NCBI GenBank assembly: GCA_002392915.1
Contig: DGHQ01000031.1
Coordinates: 15,753 to 79,752, forward strand
DNA from: Bacteroidales bacterium UBA3844
GTDB lineage: Bacteria > Bacteroidota > Bacteroidia > Bacteroidales > Paludibacteraceae
DNA: 64,000 nt
Reading direction: 5' to 3'
Shown here: positions 9,552 through 19,631 of the stretch, in pieces
Numbering within the stretch: the first letter of the stretch is position 1
Layout: every line of letters starts with the position of its first letter
Position numbers and translations under genes: made by a program
Notes under the pieces: model-generated
What the model was told of the DNA's origin: nothing
Database searches by the model: none
Seen by the model: the letters and a program-made list of their open reading frames with translations, nothing else

Positions 9552-9628
9552 ATTTGAAGACAGAGGAACAGATGACATTTCCACATAGAATTATTATTGC
9601 TCCTTTTTGCTAAAAATATAGTTTCTTT

Positions 9629-9659
9629 TTTGCAGTTTATGTAAAAAAATGTATATTTG
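9629..9659 (+). promoter_or_regulatory. Bacteroidota-type promoter of rimP-nusA
   Basis: A -33 TTTG at 9629-9632 and a -7 TATATTTG at 9652-9659 are separated by 19 bases, the expected spacing for the Bacteroidota primary sigma factor. It lies about 50 bases before rimP. Confidence 0.8.
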
Positions 9660-9707
9660 CATTTGGAATGAGGAGGGGAGCGAATTGTTCTCCTTCGTTT
9701 TTTTAAT

Positions 9708-10178
9708 ATGATGATAGATAAACAAGAACTTACACAAGCGATCAACGAATTTATTGACGGAACAAGCCTTTTTCTTGTAGAGGTTAAGGTAAGTCCTGCT
9801 AATGAGATTGTTGTTACAATTGATAGCGAAGACTCTATAGATATCGACACTTGCGTTTCACTTTCACGTCATATAGAATCCAAGTTCGACCGTGAACAGG
9901 AAGATTATGAGTTGGAAGTAGGCTCTGCTGGTTTGAGTTCTCCATTTGTGGTGCTTCGCCAATATAAGAAATATATTGGAAAGGAAGTAGAAGTGCTTAC
10001 AAAGGCAGGACAGAAACTTGTAGGAGTATTGAAGAATGCTACGGAAGAAGAATTCACAGTGGTTGTGACTGTGAAGGAAAAACCGGAAGGAGCGAAGAGA
10101 AAAGTCGATGTGGAGAAAGAGTACTCGTTCAAGTATGATGAAGTAAAATATACGAAATATTCAATTAGATTCAAATAA
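9708..10178 (+). CDS. rimP: Ribosome maturation factor RimP
   Basis: RimP assists maturation of the 30S ribosomal subunit in the cytoplasm. The 156-residue product has the N-terminal alpha/beta domain with the conserved FLVEVKVSP and DIDTCVSLSRHIE stretches, the characteristic YELEVGSAGLSSPF (canonically EVSSPG.dRP), and a C-terminal SH3-like domain from about residue 85. Two consecutive ATGs (9708 and 9711) could start it. It is the first gene of the conserved rimP-nusA-infB cluster, with nusA starting 7 bases after its stop. Confidence 0.93.
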   Translation: MMIDKQELTQAINEFIDGTSLFLVEVKVSPANEIVVTIDSEDSIDIDTCVSLSRHIESKFDREQEDYELEVGSAGLSSPFVVLRQYKKYIGKEVEVLTKAGQKLVGVLKNATEEEFTVVVTVKEKPEGAKRKVDVEKEYSFKYDEVKYTKYSIRFK

Positions 10179-10185
10179 TATTATT

Positions 10186-11478
10186 ATGGCTAAGCAAGAA
10201 ACACTCAGCTTAATAGATTCATTTTCGGAGTTTAAGGAACTTAAGAACATCGATCGAGGCACTATGATCAGTGTCTTGGAAGAGTCATTCAGAAGCGTCA
10301 TCACTAAGATGTATGGTACTGATGAGAACTATGCCGTTATCATCAATCCTGACAAGGGTGATTTCGAGATATATCATAATAGAGTAGTAGTTGAAGATGG
10401 CACTGTCGACGACGAGAACTCACAGGTGGCTTTGGCAGACGTCAAGAAGATAGATTCATCTTATGAGGTAGGTGAAAACTTCTCTGAGAAGGTGGATTTC
10501 GCATCGTTCGGACGTAGAGCAGTGTTGAATCTTCGCCAGACACTTGCGTCGAAGATTCTAGAGCTTCAGAAAGATACATTGTTCAACAAGTATAAGGAGA
10601 AAGTTGGTAAGATCGTAGTCGGAGAAATCTACCAGACTTGGAAGAAGGAGGTTCTTCTTCTTGATGAGGAGGGTAACGAAATGATTTTGCCTAAGGCAGA
10701 GCAGATACCGTCGGACAACTACCGCAAACAGGATACATTGAGAGCTATCGTGGCAAAGGTTGACAATGAGAACAATAATCCAAAGATTATCCTTTCTCGT
10801 ACGTCGCCAATGTTCCTTCAGCGTTTGTTTGAGCAGGAAGTTCCTGAAATCGCAGACGGCTTGATCACAATCAAAGGAATCGCTCGTATTCCGGGAGAGA
10901 GAGCAAAAGTCGCTGTAGAGAGCTACGACGAGAGAATCGATCCAGTTGGAGCATGTGTAGGTATGAAGGGAGCTCGTATCCACGGAATCGTAAGAGAGCT
11001 ACGTAATGAAAATATAGATGTAATAAACTATACATCAAATGTCTCTCTATATATCCAGAGAGCATTGAATCCAGCAAGAATCTCATCTATCAGAATCATA
11101 GAAGAGGAGAAGAAAGCTGAGGTTTACTTGGATCCACAGGAGGTGTCTTTGGCAATCGGTAAGGGGGGGATGAACATCAAGCTTGCCACTCAGCTTACAG
11201 GATACCAGATAGAAGTGTTCAGAAACTCAGACAGTTACGATGACGGAGATATCTATCTTGACGAGTTTGCTGATGAGATTGATATGTGGGTTATCGATGA
11301 GTTTAAGAAGAACGGATTTGATACAGCTCTTAGCGTATTGAACGTATCAAGAGATGAGCTTCTTCGTCGTACTGATCTCGAGGAAGAGACTATCGATGAC
11401 GTGTTGGCAATCTTGAAGTCTGAATTTGAGGACTTTGATGAGGCTGGTGCCGACAACAATGATGAAAGTAATTCCTAA
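10186..11478 (+). CDS. nusA: Transcription termination/antitermination factor NusA
   Basis: NusA binds RNA polymerase and nascent RNA and controls pausing, termination and antitermination. The 430 residues show the N-terminal polymerase-binding domain, an S1 domain (about 135-200), and two KH domains with GACVGMKGARI and LAIGKGGMNIKLA as the RNA-binding GxxG loops. The C-terminus is a short acidic tail without the two complete acidic repeats of E. coli NusA, normal for Bacteroidota. It is co-transcribed with rimP. A large hairpin follows before infB. Confidence 0.95.
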   Translation: MAKQETLSLIDSFSEFKELKNIDRGTMISVLEESFRSVITKMYGTDENYAVIINPDKGDFEIYHNRVVVEDGTVDDENSQVALADVKKIDSSYEVGENFSEKVDFASFGRRAVLNLRQTLASKILELQKDTLFNKYKEKVGKIVVGEIYQTWKKEVLLLDEEGNEMILPKAEQIPSDNYRKQDTLRAIVAKVDNENNNPKIILSRTSPMFLQRLFEQEVPEIADGLITIKGIARIPGERAKVAVESYDERIDPVGACVGMKGARIHGIVRELRNENIDVINYTSNVSLYIQRALNPARISSIRIIEEEKKAEVYLDPQEVSLAIGKGGMNIKLATQLTGYQIEVFRNSDSYDDGDIYLDEFADEIDMWVIDEFKKNGFDTALSVLNVSRDELLRRTDLEEETIDDVLAILKSEFEDFDEAGADNNDESNS

Positions 11479-11513
11479 CCCGGTGTTGGGGATGAGTTTC
11501 TCTGAAATATAGG

Positions 11514-11552
11514 ATACTTTTGGGTGCGTTCGGATTTGGCACCCGAAAGTAT
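11514..11552 (+). terminator. Hairpin between nusA and infB
   Basis: A 14-bp stem (11514-11527 with 11539-11552, one G-T pair) and 11-base loop sit 35 bases after nusA. The following T-tract is weak, so it may be an attenuator or processing site. A separate -7-like TAATTTTG at 11610-11617 could restart transcription before infB. Confidence 0.5.
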
Positions 11553-11688
11553 TTGTTTCGGGAAAAGAAAAACATTATGGACAGGGTGCAATTTGTGGTT
11601 GCTGTTTTTTAATTTTGTGGGAAGGGAAAAACAGCATACTATGATGAGTTAAGTGTGTTGTTTTTTTAAGTGTGGTAATTAAAATTTT

Positions 11689-14394
11689 ATGTCGAGATTA
11701 GGTCAATTAGCTAAAGAATTAAATGTAGGTATCGCTACTGCTACCGAACTATTAAAAAAGAAAGGATTTGCAATTGAAGATGCAAACCCCAACTACAAAT
11801 TGTCTGAAAAAGAAGAGGATATCCTTCGCCAGGAATATGATAAGGACAAAACGTTCAAGTCTGACGCAAAGGCAGAGTTTGACGATATGAAGGATAGAAA
11901 AAAGAACAAGAGGGAGAAAATTGTCGAGATACCAGGATTTGGAAAAAAAGACGAGGTTGATATCAAGGTAGAGGTGCAGGCTCCAAAACTAAAGGTTGTT
12001 GGCAAGATCTCTGACGCTCCAAAACCACAAACTCCAAAACCAGAAACACCAGCTGCATCTACTGTTTCAGTAGATGGGGCTAAACAGAATAATATGTCTA
12101 AATCACAAAACGAAACTGAAGATGATGTGTTCAGATTGAACCCTACCACACAGGTCACAGGACCAACAGTGTTGGGTAAAATCGATTTGTCTTCTATCAA
12201 CTCTCAAACCAGACCTAAGAAAAAGACAAAGGAGGAGAGAAAGAAAGACCATCAGAAACAACTTCAGCAGCAAAAGGCTGAACAAGGGCAGGGTGGTCAG
12301 AAGAAGCAGAGAAATCGTATCCAGGGTAAGGAAAAAATTGATATTTCTGAATACAAAGAAGGAAAACAAGGTGGCAAAAACGATCGTCATAAAGGCGACA
12401 GAGACAGAAATGACAATCGTGATCGTGAAGCCAACGGTGGAAACAATAAGAAGTTCAACAAGCAGAAGAATCAGAAACAGGAGATCTCTGAAGAAGATGT
12501 ACAGAAGCAGATCAAAGATACTCTTGCTCGCTTGACTTCTAATAAAAACCAGAACAAGAGTGGTGCTAAGCACCGTCATGATAAGCGTGAGTCTATCCGT
12601 CAGCGTGCTGAAGAGCGTGAGGCTCAGGAACGTGAAGCACAGGGCAAACTAAAGATTACTGAGTTTGTGACTGTCAGCGACTTGGCTAAAATGATGGATG
12701 TCACAATTACAGAGGTTATCACAACTTGTATGAACTTCGGTCTGATGGTGTCTATCAACCAGCGTCTTGATGCTGATACTATCAATATCGTAGCAAGTGA
12801 GTTTGGCTTTGAGACTGAATATGTCTCTGCTGAGGTAAGTGAGGCTATCCAGGAGGAAGAGGATAAGGAAGAGGATTTGATCAACCGTCCTCCAATTGTA
12901 ACTGTGATGGGTCACGTAGACCACGGTAAGACATCATTGCTTGACTATATTCGCCAAACCAATGTGATCGCCGGTGAGGCAGGTGGTATCACTCAGCATA
13001 TCGGTGCATACAATGTCACATTGAAGAATGGCCAGCATATTACTTTCTTGGATACTCCAGGTCATGAGGCGTTTACAGCCATGCGTGCTCGTGGAGCGAA
13101 GGTGACAGATATCGCTATCATCATCGTCGCTGCTGATGACGATGTGATGCCGCAGACAAAAGAGGCTATCAACCACGCAAGTATCGCTGGCGTTCCTATC
13201 GTGTTTGCAATCAATAAGATAGATAAACCTACTGCTAATCCTGACAAGATCAAGGAGTCGTTGGCACAGATGAATTACTTGGTAGAAGAGTGGGGTGGTA
13301 AGTATCAGTCACAGGATATCGCCGCTAAGAAGGGTATCGGTGTAGATGAATTGATGGATAAGGTGCTTCTTGAGGCAGAAATGCTTGATTTGAAGGCTAA
13401 TCCAAACCGTAAGGCAAGCGGTTCGGTGATAGAGAGCCAGTTGGATAAGGGTCGTGGTTATGTGGCTACAGTGCTTGTAAGCAACGGTACTCTGAAAATT
13501 GGTGATGTGGTTATCGCAGGTACTCACTACGGTAAGGTTAAGGCTATGTTCAATGAGCGTAACCAGCGTATCACGGAGGCTGGACCTTCCGAGCCAGCTT
13601 TGATCCTGGGTCTTGATGGAGCTCCTCAGGCAGGTGATAACTTTAACGTGCTTGGCTCAGAGCAGGAGGCTCGTGAAATAGCCAACAAACGTGAACAGCT
13701 TCAACGTGAGCAAGGTTTGCGTGCTGGTAATGGTATTATCACTCTTGATGAGATCGCCCGTCGTCGTGCTCTTGGCAACTTCCAGGAGATGAATATCATC
13801 GTCAAGGGAGACGTGGACGGATCTGTAGAGGCATTGTCAGATTCTTTGCAGAACTGTTCTACAGAGCAATTCCAGATCAACGTTATCCACAAGGCAGTGG
13901 GTCAGATTTCAGAAACGGATGTCATGTTGGCATCAGCGTCAAATGCAATCATCATCGGTTTCCAGGTTCGACCTTCTCAGTCAGCGCGTAAACTTGCAGA
14001 GAAAGAGGGTGTGGATATCCGTCTATACTCAATCATCTATGATGCAATTGAGCAGTTGAAGGATGCGATGGCAGGTATGTTGGCTCCAGAGTTGAAGGAG
14101 CAGGTGACTGGTACTGCTGAGGTTCTTGAAATCTTCAAGATCGGTAAGGTCGGAGTCATTGCGGGTTCAATTGTACGTGATGGTAAGATCAAACGTTCTA
14201 ATAAAGTCCGTTTGATTCGCGACGGAATTGTCGTATTCACCGGAGATTTGCAGTCGTTGAAGCGTTATAAGGATGACGTTAAGGAGGTTGCAAACGGATT
14301 CGATTGTGGTATTGCTCTTGCTGGATACAATGAGATTCAGGTAGGTGATATTATTGAAGGATACGAGACAATTGAGGTTGCTCGTAAGTTGTAA
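11689..14394 (+). CDS. infB: Translation initiation factor IF-2
   Basis: IF-2 is the GTPase that places initiator tRNA on the ribosome. The 901-residue protein begins with an IF2-N helix-turn domain (LAKELNVGIATATELLKKKG), followed by a long charged Lys/Gln/Glu-rich linker (about residues 60-320), a second IF2-N domain, and the G domain with G1 GHVDHGKT at 408-415, G3 DTPGHE and G4 NKID. Domains II-IV fill the rest. The long, low-complexity linker is typical of Bacteroidota. A hairpin terminator lies after the stop. Confidence 0.97.
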   Translation: MSRLGQLAKELNVGIATATELLKKKGFAIEDANPNYKLSEKEEDILRQEYDKDKTFKSDAKAEFDDMKDRKKNKREKIVEIPGFGKKDEVDIKVEVQAPKLKVVGKISDAPKPQTPKPETPAASTVSVDGAKQNNMSKSQNETEDDVFRLNPTTQVTGPTVLGKIDLSSINSQTRPKKKTKEERKKDHQKQLQQQKAEQGQGGQKKQRNRIQGKEKIDISEYKEGKQGGKNDRHKGDRDRNDNRDREANGGNNKKFNKQKNQKQEISEEDVQKQIKDTLARLTSNKNQNKSGAKHRHDKRESIRQRAEEREAQEREAQGKLKITEFVTVSDLAKMMDVTITEVITTCMNFGLMVSINQRLDADTINIVASEFGFETEYVSAEVSEAIQEEEDKEEDLINRPPIVTVMGHVDHGKTSLLDYIRQTNVIAGEAGGITQHIGAYNVTLKNGQHITFLDTPGHEAFTAMRARGAKVTDIAIIIVAADDDVMPQTKEAINHASIAGVPIVFAINKIDKPTANPDKIKESLAQMNYLVEEWGGKYQSQDIAAKKGIGVDELMDKVLLEAEMLDLKANPNRKASGSVIESQLDKGRGYVATVLVSNGTLKIGDVVIAGTHYGKVKAMFNERNQRITEAGPSEPALILGLDGAPQAGDNFNVLGSEQEAREIANKREQLQREQGLRAGNGIITLDEIARRRALGNFQEMNIIVKGDVDGSVEALSDSLQNCSTEQFQINVIHKAVGQISETDVMLASASNAIIIGFQVRPSQSARKLAEKEGVDIRLYSIIYDAIEQLKDAMAGMLAPELKEQVTGTAEVLEIFKIGKVGVIAGSIVRDGKIKRSNKVRLIRDGIVVFTGDLQSLKRYKDDVKEVANGFDCGIALAGYNEIQVGDIIEGYETIEVARKL

Positions 14395-14420
14395 TTTAGA
14401 CGATTGAAAACTTAAATATG

Positions 14421-14456
14421 AAATTAAGAATCGGGCATGAGTCTGATTCTTAATTT
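14421..14456 (+). terminator. Terminator after infB
   Basis: A 12-bp stem AAATTAAGAATC (14421-14432) pairs with GATTCTTAATTT (14445-14456), followed by a T-rich stretch, 26 bases after the infB stop. A second small hairpin (ACACACG with CGTGTGT, 14551-14566) lies farther on. Confidence 0.75.
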
Positions 14457-14612
14457 TGTTTAGAGATAGATTGTTAAAACATGGTGATTTTGTATCGGGC
14501 ACACACGTCGACAACTAGATACGCATCTGTATTTGATTTATCATTGTTACACACACGTCCGTGTGTCTCTACGTGTTTAACTATTAATTATTAACTATTA
14601 ATATCAATTAAA

Positions 14613-15176
14613 TTGAATTGGCTTGATTTTTTAATCCTTTTGCTTGTTGTCGCAGGTATGGTGAGAGGATTTTCAAAAGGACTTATTTTTGAGCTTTCGG
14701 GATTGATAGGCCTTATCATTGCCGTATATGTGTCGAGATATCACAGCTCCCCTTTTGCAGAGTTTATTCATAGCTTTTTCAATGTAGGAATGGATTATTG
14801 TCCTGCGTTGGGAATGATCATGGCATTTATTGTGTCGTTGATACTGGTGAAGGTGCTGGCAATGTGTGCCCAACGACTGATTAAGGCAATTAGTCTTGGA
14901 TGGCTCAACAGCCTGCTTGGCGCATTGATCTCAGCGGTGAAATACACTTTGGTGATCAGTGTGGTGTTTAATGTACTTGGTCCGATCAACGAGAAACTTA
15001 AATTGATGGACAACAAGCATTCAGAAGGCTCGGTGTTGTGTGGCCCGGTCACAAAGTTTGCACCTGCTGTTCTGCCTATGTTAAATATCAGCGAATTGTT
15101 CGATATTCCAAAGAATATTGAGGATTCTATGGATAAAGACAAAACGGAAGGAAATCAGACAAGTAAAAAGGGATGA
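14613..15176 (+). CDS. CvpA family membrane protein
   Basis: A 187-residue integral membrane protein of the CvpA (colicin V production) family. Four hydrophobic segments are visible, the first beginning at residue 4, with the family-typical GMVRGFSKGLIFELSGLIG after the first segment. The only sensible start is TTG at 14613, as no in-frame ATG exists upstream and NWLDFLILLL matches the usual N-terminus. In Bacteroidota it usually sits between infB and sufBCD; here sufBCD is elsewhere in the window. The molecular role is uncertain. Confidence 0.85.
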   Translation: MNWLDFLILLLVVAGMVRGFSKGLIFELSGLIGLIIAVYVSRYHSSPFAEFIHSFFNVGMDYCPALGMIMAFIVSLILVKVLAMCAQRLIKAISLGWLNSLLGALISAVKYTLVISVVFNVLGPINEKLKLMDNKHSEGSVLCGPVTKFAPAVLPMLNISELFDIPKNIEDSMDKDKTEGNQTSKKG

Positions 15177-15211
15177 TTTTTGCCTTTTATTGATTTTGTA
15201 ATAAGCTGTGC

Positions 15212-15242
15212 TTTGATTCTGCACATCGAGGTTTTATCTTTG
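15212..15242 (+). promoter_or_regulatory. Promoter of AddB-like gene
   Basis: TTTG at 15212-15215 and TATCTTTG at 15235-15242 with a 19-base spacer form a textbook Bacteroidota promoter about 36 bases before the ATG. Confidence 0.8.
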
Positions 15243-15278
15243 TCGTATATATAAACAATGAATTAATATTGTCGTATT

Positions 15279-18242
15279 ATGGTGCCAGAGTCTAAGCCAT
15301 TTTTGAAATTGGTAGCTGATGATTTGAAAAGTCATGCTGATGTGGAGGATACGTTGCTTATCTTCCCCAACCGTCGTGCAATCTTGTTTTTTAATGAATG
15401 TTGGGCTGATGAGTACGACATACCAGTGTTTTCTTTGGAATCCACGACAATACAAGATCTATTCCATTCTCTGTCTCCTTACAGCGTTCCGGATGAAATA
15501 GCCCTTTTAATCGAGCTTTTCCACACAATTAAAGGGATACATCCGGATATTTTGGGGGTAGATCCGTCGTTTGACAAATTCTATTTCTGGGGGCAGACTT
15601 TACTTTCCGATTTCGATGATATTGATAAGAATTGTGTAAATGCTCAGGCATTATTTTCAAATGTGGCAGATTTGCAGAATGTGAAAGACTTTTCATATCT
15701 TTCCGATTCTCAAATCAAGGTGCTTGAACATTTCTTCCAAACTTTCTCAGTAGAAGCTCAAAATGAGAAGGTGAGACTTTTTGCTAGACTTTGGGAAAAC
15801 CTGTATTCTATTTATATAGCATTTAAAAGCCGTCTACAGACAAAAGAAATCGCCTATGAAGGGATGTTGATGCTCGACGTTATAGAAAGACTAAAAAATG
15901 GTGAAATTGATGATTCAAAGTACAAAAAACTCGTATTCATCGGATTTAATGTGTTGAGCAGAACAGAGTATGCTTTCTTCAAAAGATATCGCGATTCCAA
16001 ACGCGCGGATTTTTATTGGGACTATGATATCTATTATTCCGCACCTGATTCACTTCAGGAAGCTGGTCTGTTTATGCGACAGAATATTCTGGATTTCCCG
16101 TCGTCACTTAAAGAGAAATCATACTTTGATAATTATTCGAAAAAAAAGAAAATCACTTTTGTAAGCACTTCGTCTGATAATGCCCAAGCAACTTATGTAA
16201 CTAAATTTTTGAACGACACATCCGAAATCGTAAAGGACGAAAAAAGCGGTGAAAAGGAAAAAATCGATAGAAGAACAGCAATTGTTCTTTGTGATGAGAC
16301 ACTTCTCCTTCCTGTCTTGCATTCTATCCCGAATGATAAAGGAATAGCTTTGAATGTGACGATGGGATTCCCGGTGTCGCAAACTCCAATATTCAGTTTG
16401 CTGCTCGCTCTGGTCAATTATAATGTTTACATAGATGAACGTAGACCTAAAACTGTGGCTTTGTCGATGGTTGTACCTATTGTTGGCCATGCCTATATAA
16501 AAGCTCTCTTCCCGGAAGTGTCAGAAAAAATTGCTCAGATGAAGGATGAAAAGAATCTTTTTCCTAATATTTCTGACTTTGATTCCGATGAATTGTCATT
16601 GCTTCTAAAACCTTCGGTGAATTCGTCTGATTTTGTGGACAGACTGAAAAAAATAGTGATGAAAGTGTCCGCACATAAGACTAATTACTCTTTGTATTCC
16701 GACTTGTATAATGAATCTTTGTTCCGAGTTTATAACATACTTGTCAGGTTTGCTGACGAGGTTTGCTCGGAGGAGTTGTCGATGAGTGTTGGTCTGACCG
16801 CACGTCTTCTTATGAAAGTAGTCCAGCAGGCAAAAGTGCCATTCCATGGAGAACCGATAGAAGGACTTCAAGTGATGGGATTCTTGGAGACGCGTGGACT
16901 TGATTTCTCTCATATTTGTCTCTTGTCAGCGTCTAATAAACAATTGCCTCCTTCTGCTGAAATTTCGTCATTTATTCCGCTTTCAATCCGCACTGGATTC
17001 AATATGACCTCTGTAGAACAAAAAAATGCGTTGTTTGCTTACTATTTCTATCGTTTGGTGCAACGTGCGGATGATGTCACCCTCGTCTACAATTCTACTT
17101 GTGATAGCCAGAACACTGACGGACAAATGAGCAGATATATGCTTCAAATGTTGGTGGAAAACAAAAATTTTGAAATAAGAAAATACGATATCCAGAATCT
17201 TGTTCCATCTATCACCACAGAATCGTTGTCTGTGAAAAAGAACGATGAAATCGTAAAAAAATTGTTGGACAGGTTCTCTTCCAATCCAGAAAAGCCTCTC
17301 TCTCCTTCTGCAATCAACACCTATTTTGAATGTCCGCTGAAATTCTATTTCAGATATGGGTTAGGACTAAAAGAGCCAAATGCTGAAGAAGACGGAATTT
17401 CATCTACAGATTTGGGAACTATCTTCCATGCTGTCATGGAGGAAATCTATAATGGGTTCATCCGCAAAAAAAGGGATTCCCAGATTTCTGCCGATGATTT
17501 GAAATCATTGAAGGATGAGGAGATATATACGTTGATAGATTATTTTATCAACATCCATTATTATAAGATTGACAAGTTTAAGACTTCACCTAAATCTGTG
17601 TCTCAATTCCATGGACATTTACTTTTGGCACGAAACCTTCTTTTGGAGTTTGTTCGCAAGCAGCTTGCTGTGGATTCACGATTGAAGGATCTTGTTTATC
17701 TGTCATCAGAGGAAAAAGTAGTCGTGCCGATTGAAATAGATGTGAATGGAGAAGCAAAACAGATTTTTGTCGGTGGAATCGTCGATCGTCAGGATTCAGT
17801 AGACGGTGGAAAGCGTAGAATAGTGGATTATAAGACTGGTGGAGATCTGCCATCTTCAATTAAATCCATCGACGAACTTTTTGCATACGAAAACAGAAAG
17901 AAGGTCCATTATCAGTTGCAGATTCTGATATACTCGTCGCTTGTCCACAAAGTGAAGAAGGTTGACGTCACTCCTGTATTGAATTTTGTGAATCAGAAAA
18001 GTGAGTTTGTGGAATGCGTCTTAAAAATGTCGAAAGAGGTTGTTGGAGATAAAGGTAAACCAAAAAAAGTGGATGAACCTATCGTTGTGAATGATGAATT
18101 CTGCGATGAATTCGACAAAAAAATGAAAAAAGCATTGTCTGATATCTTCAATATAAATCTTGATTTCACGCAGACAGAAGATCCCGACAAATTCTGTGAC
18201 TTCTGTGCATTCCTGCAGATCTGCAGAAAGAGGAAGGAATAA
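15279..18242 (+). CDS. AddB-like PD-(D/E)XK nuclease with Fe-S cluster
   Basis: A 987-residue recombination nuclease of the AddB/RecB-exonuclease type, expected to process double-strand breaks together with an AddA/UvrD-like helicase that is not in this window. The first ~650 residues resemble the inactive helicase-like part. The nuclease domain starts at SPSAINTYFECPLKFYF. The motif IVDYKTG gives Asp850/Lys852. Four cysteines, Cys685 and Cys973, Cys976, Cys982 in the last residues, form the classic AddB 4Fe-4S pattern that staples the nuclease domain. No ATP-binding P-loop of normal form was seen, as expected for AddB. It has its own promoter and is followed by a palindromic repeat. Confidence 0.85.
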   Translation: MVPESKPFLKLVADDLKSHADVEDTLLIFPNRRAILFFNECWADEYDIPVFSLESTTIQDLFHSLSPYSVPDEIALLIELFHTIKGIHPDILGVDPSFDKFYFWGQTLLSDFDDIDKNCVNAQALFSNVADLQNVKDFSYLSDSQIKVLEHFFQTFSVEAQNEKVRLFARLWENLYSIYIAFKSRLQTKEIAYEGMLMLDVIERLKNGEIDDSKYKKLVFIGFNVLSRTEYAFFKRYRDSKRADFYWDYDIYYSAPDSLQEAGLFMRQNILDFPSSLKEKSYFDNYSKKKKITFVSTSSDNAQATYVTKFLNDTSEIVKDEKSGEKEKIDRRTAIVLCDETLLLPVLHSIPNDKGIALNVTMGFPVSQTPIFSLLLALVNYNVYIDERRPKTVALSMVVPIVGHAYIKALFPEVSEKIAQMKDEKNLFPNISDFDSDELSLLLKPSVNSSDFVDRLKKIVMKVSAHKTNYSLYSDLYNESLFRVYNILVRFADEVCSEELSMSVGLTARLLMKVVQQAKVPFHGEPIEGLQVMGFLETRGLDFSHICLLSASNKQLPPSAEISSFIPLSIRTGFNMTSVEQKNALFAYYFYRLVQRADDVTLVYNSTCDSQNTDGQMSRYMLQMLVENKNFEIRKYDIQNLVPSITTESLSVKKNDEIVKKLLDRFSSNPEKPLSPSAINTYFECPLKFYFRYGLGLKEPNAEEDGISSTDLGTIFHAVMEEIYNGFIRKKRDSQISADDLKSLKDEEIYTLIDYFINIHYYKIDKFKTSPKSVSQFHGHLLLARNLLLEFVRKQLAVDSRLKDLVYLSSEEKVVVPIEIDVNGEAKQIFVGGIVDRQDSVDGGKRRIVDYKTGGDLPSSIKSIDELFAYENRKKVHYQLQILIYSSLVHKVKKVDVTPVLNFVNQKSEFVECVLKMSKEVVGDKGKPKKVDEPIVVNDEFCDEFDKKMKKALSDIFNINLDFTQTEDPDKFCDFCAFLQICRKRKE

Positions 18243-18282
18243 AAAATATGTAATAATTGGAATTTGAATTCATTTAAAAAAA

Positions 18283-18432
18283 TTGGTTATAGAATTGAGG
18301 ATTGTTAAGGGCGGAACGCCCTAACCCCTCTTTCCTAGTGCAAGCCGAAGGCGAGCACAAAAAATATAACTGCTCGTTCTTACGAACTCGCAGATGTTGT
18401 GAGGTTAGGGCGTTCCGCCCTTAACAATCCTC
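18283..18432. repeat. Palindromic intergenic repeat, copy A
   Basis: Two inverted arms, 18297-18327 and 18403-18432, each contain the inner palindrome GGGCGGAACGCCC, flanked by TAACCC and ATTGTTAA. The middle carries a short GC-rich part (GCCGAAGGCGAGC) shared with the other copies. The left flank from 18283 (TTGGTTATAG) matches the inverted right flank of copy B. It fills most of the gap after the AddB-like gene. Confidence 0.85.
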
Positions 18433-18484
18433 ATTTTAGGCTACGTAATGAGTTTCTTTAACAAATAAACAGCTTCTGTAAAAT

Positions 18485-19492
18485 ATGGAATATGTCGTAG
18501 ATTTATTGATTTATACAGTTGTATTAGGGGTGATATGCGGAGTCTTCGTTCTTCTGACGAATTTTCTGAACCGTTGGAAGTTATCCCAAATAGAAGATGA
18601 ATATGTTGAAGAATGTGTGAATAATGACGATAAGTATTTGATGTCGTCTCCTCCCCTTAACTTAAATAATGTTGAATTTTATACGGGAAAGGTGAAGAAA
18701 ATCACACGATATTATATGGATATAGACGGTGAAAATGTCACAAAAGCGGGGATTTGTTCCATCGTCACATATAATGAGAATCAAAAAGCCAAAGATTTAT
18801 TTAGATTCAACCATAAAGGAAAGAAAATAAAACATCTCATTTATGAATATGATAAAAATGGGAATCTTATTTTTGTAAAGGATCTTAATAAAAAAGGAGA
18901 AAAGGGAGTTGTAGACTGCTATATCTATAATGATAAGGGACAGCATGTAGAGACAAAATATTTTGATGATGGTCAAATCGATTATGATACTTGCTATAAA
19001 TACGATGAAAACGGTAATTGTATTGAAGTTAACACAGATGATTATAGATTAGATGGTATAGTCGTCGAATCACGTTATGTGAGTGTATATGATGAAAATA
19101 ATAAAGAAACGGAAAGAATTAAATACGAAGGATTGACAGGGGAAACGGAAAAAGAAGTTTACTTTTACAATGAAAACGGAGATCTGAAAGAGATTCAGAA
19201 TATTGATATTGAGACGGGAGAGATTATATCTCGTGATTTATATTGCTATGATACAGATGGCAAACTATCAGAAATTTTGACTTATGAAGGATCTGATGTT
19301 ATGGGAAAATGGACTTATTCTTATAACCAACAAGGAAAAGAAACAGAATGCCGTATATATGATTGGTTGGGAAATCTGACACATAAACATGTCTCTATAT
19401 ATGATGAAAGAGGTAGCTTCTGTGGAACAAAAAAATACAAAAACGGAATTTTGATCTTCAGCTATTTGGATGAGATAGAATATTATGATTAA
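18485..19492 (+). CDS. Membrane-anchored protein with RHS/YD-like repeats
   Basis: I do not recognise a named family beyond the repeats. The 335 residues start with one membrane segment (about residues 5-27, VVDLLIYTVVLGVICGVFVL), a short basic stretch, and then about eight repeats of 27-33 residues with a Y-x-Y-(D/N)-x-x-G-x core (for example YDENGNCIEV, YNENGDLKEI, YDTDGKLSEI). Such YD/RHS-like repeats form beta-strand sheets in wall-associated or toxin proteins, but there is no toxin domain here. It has AT-rich composition and lies with the next gene between two copies of the palindromic repeat. Topology suggests one membrane anchor with the repeats on one side; which side cannot be decided by eye. 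Confidence 0.6.
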   Translation: MEYVVDLLIYTVVLGVICGVFVLLTNFLNRWKLSQIEDEYVEECVNNDDKYLMSSPPLNLNNVEFYTGKVKKITRYYMDIDGENVTKAGICSIVTYNENQKAKDLFRFNHKGKKIKHLIYEYDKNGNLIFVKDLNKKGEKGVVDCYIYNDKGQHVETKYFDDGQIDYDTCYKYDENGNCIEVNTDDYRLDGIVVESRYVSVYDENNKETERIKYEGLTGETEKEVYFYNENGDLKEIQNIDIETGEIISRDLYCYDTDGKLSEILTYEGSDVMGKWTYSYNQQGKETECRIYDWLGNLTHKHVSIYDERGSFCGTKKYKNGILIFSYLDEIEYYD

Positions 19493-19631
19493 AAAACACA
19501 TCTGTTATTCTTTAGGTATTAATCCTTTTTTTATTTTTGCAAACAAACAGGAAAAACTAAGTTCTGTTTTTTTTGACTGTATTTAATGCGGTTTGTTAAG
19601 AAGACCTTAGAATATAAAATTTAACAGCTTT

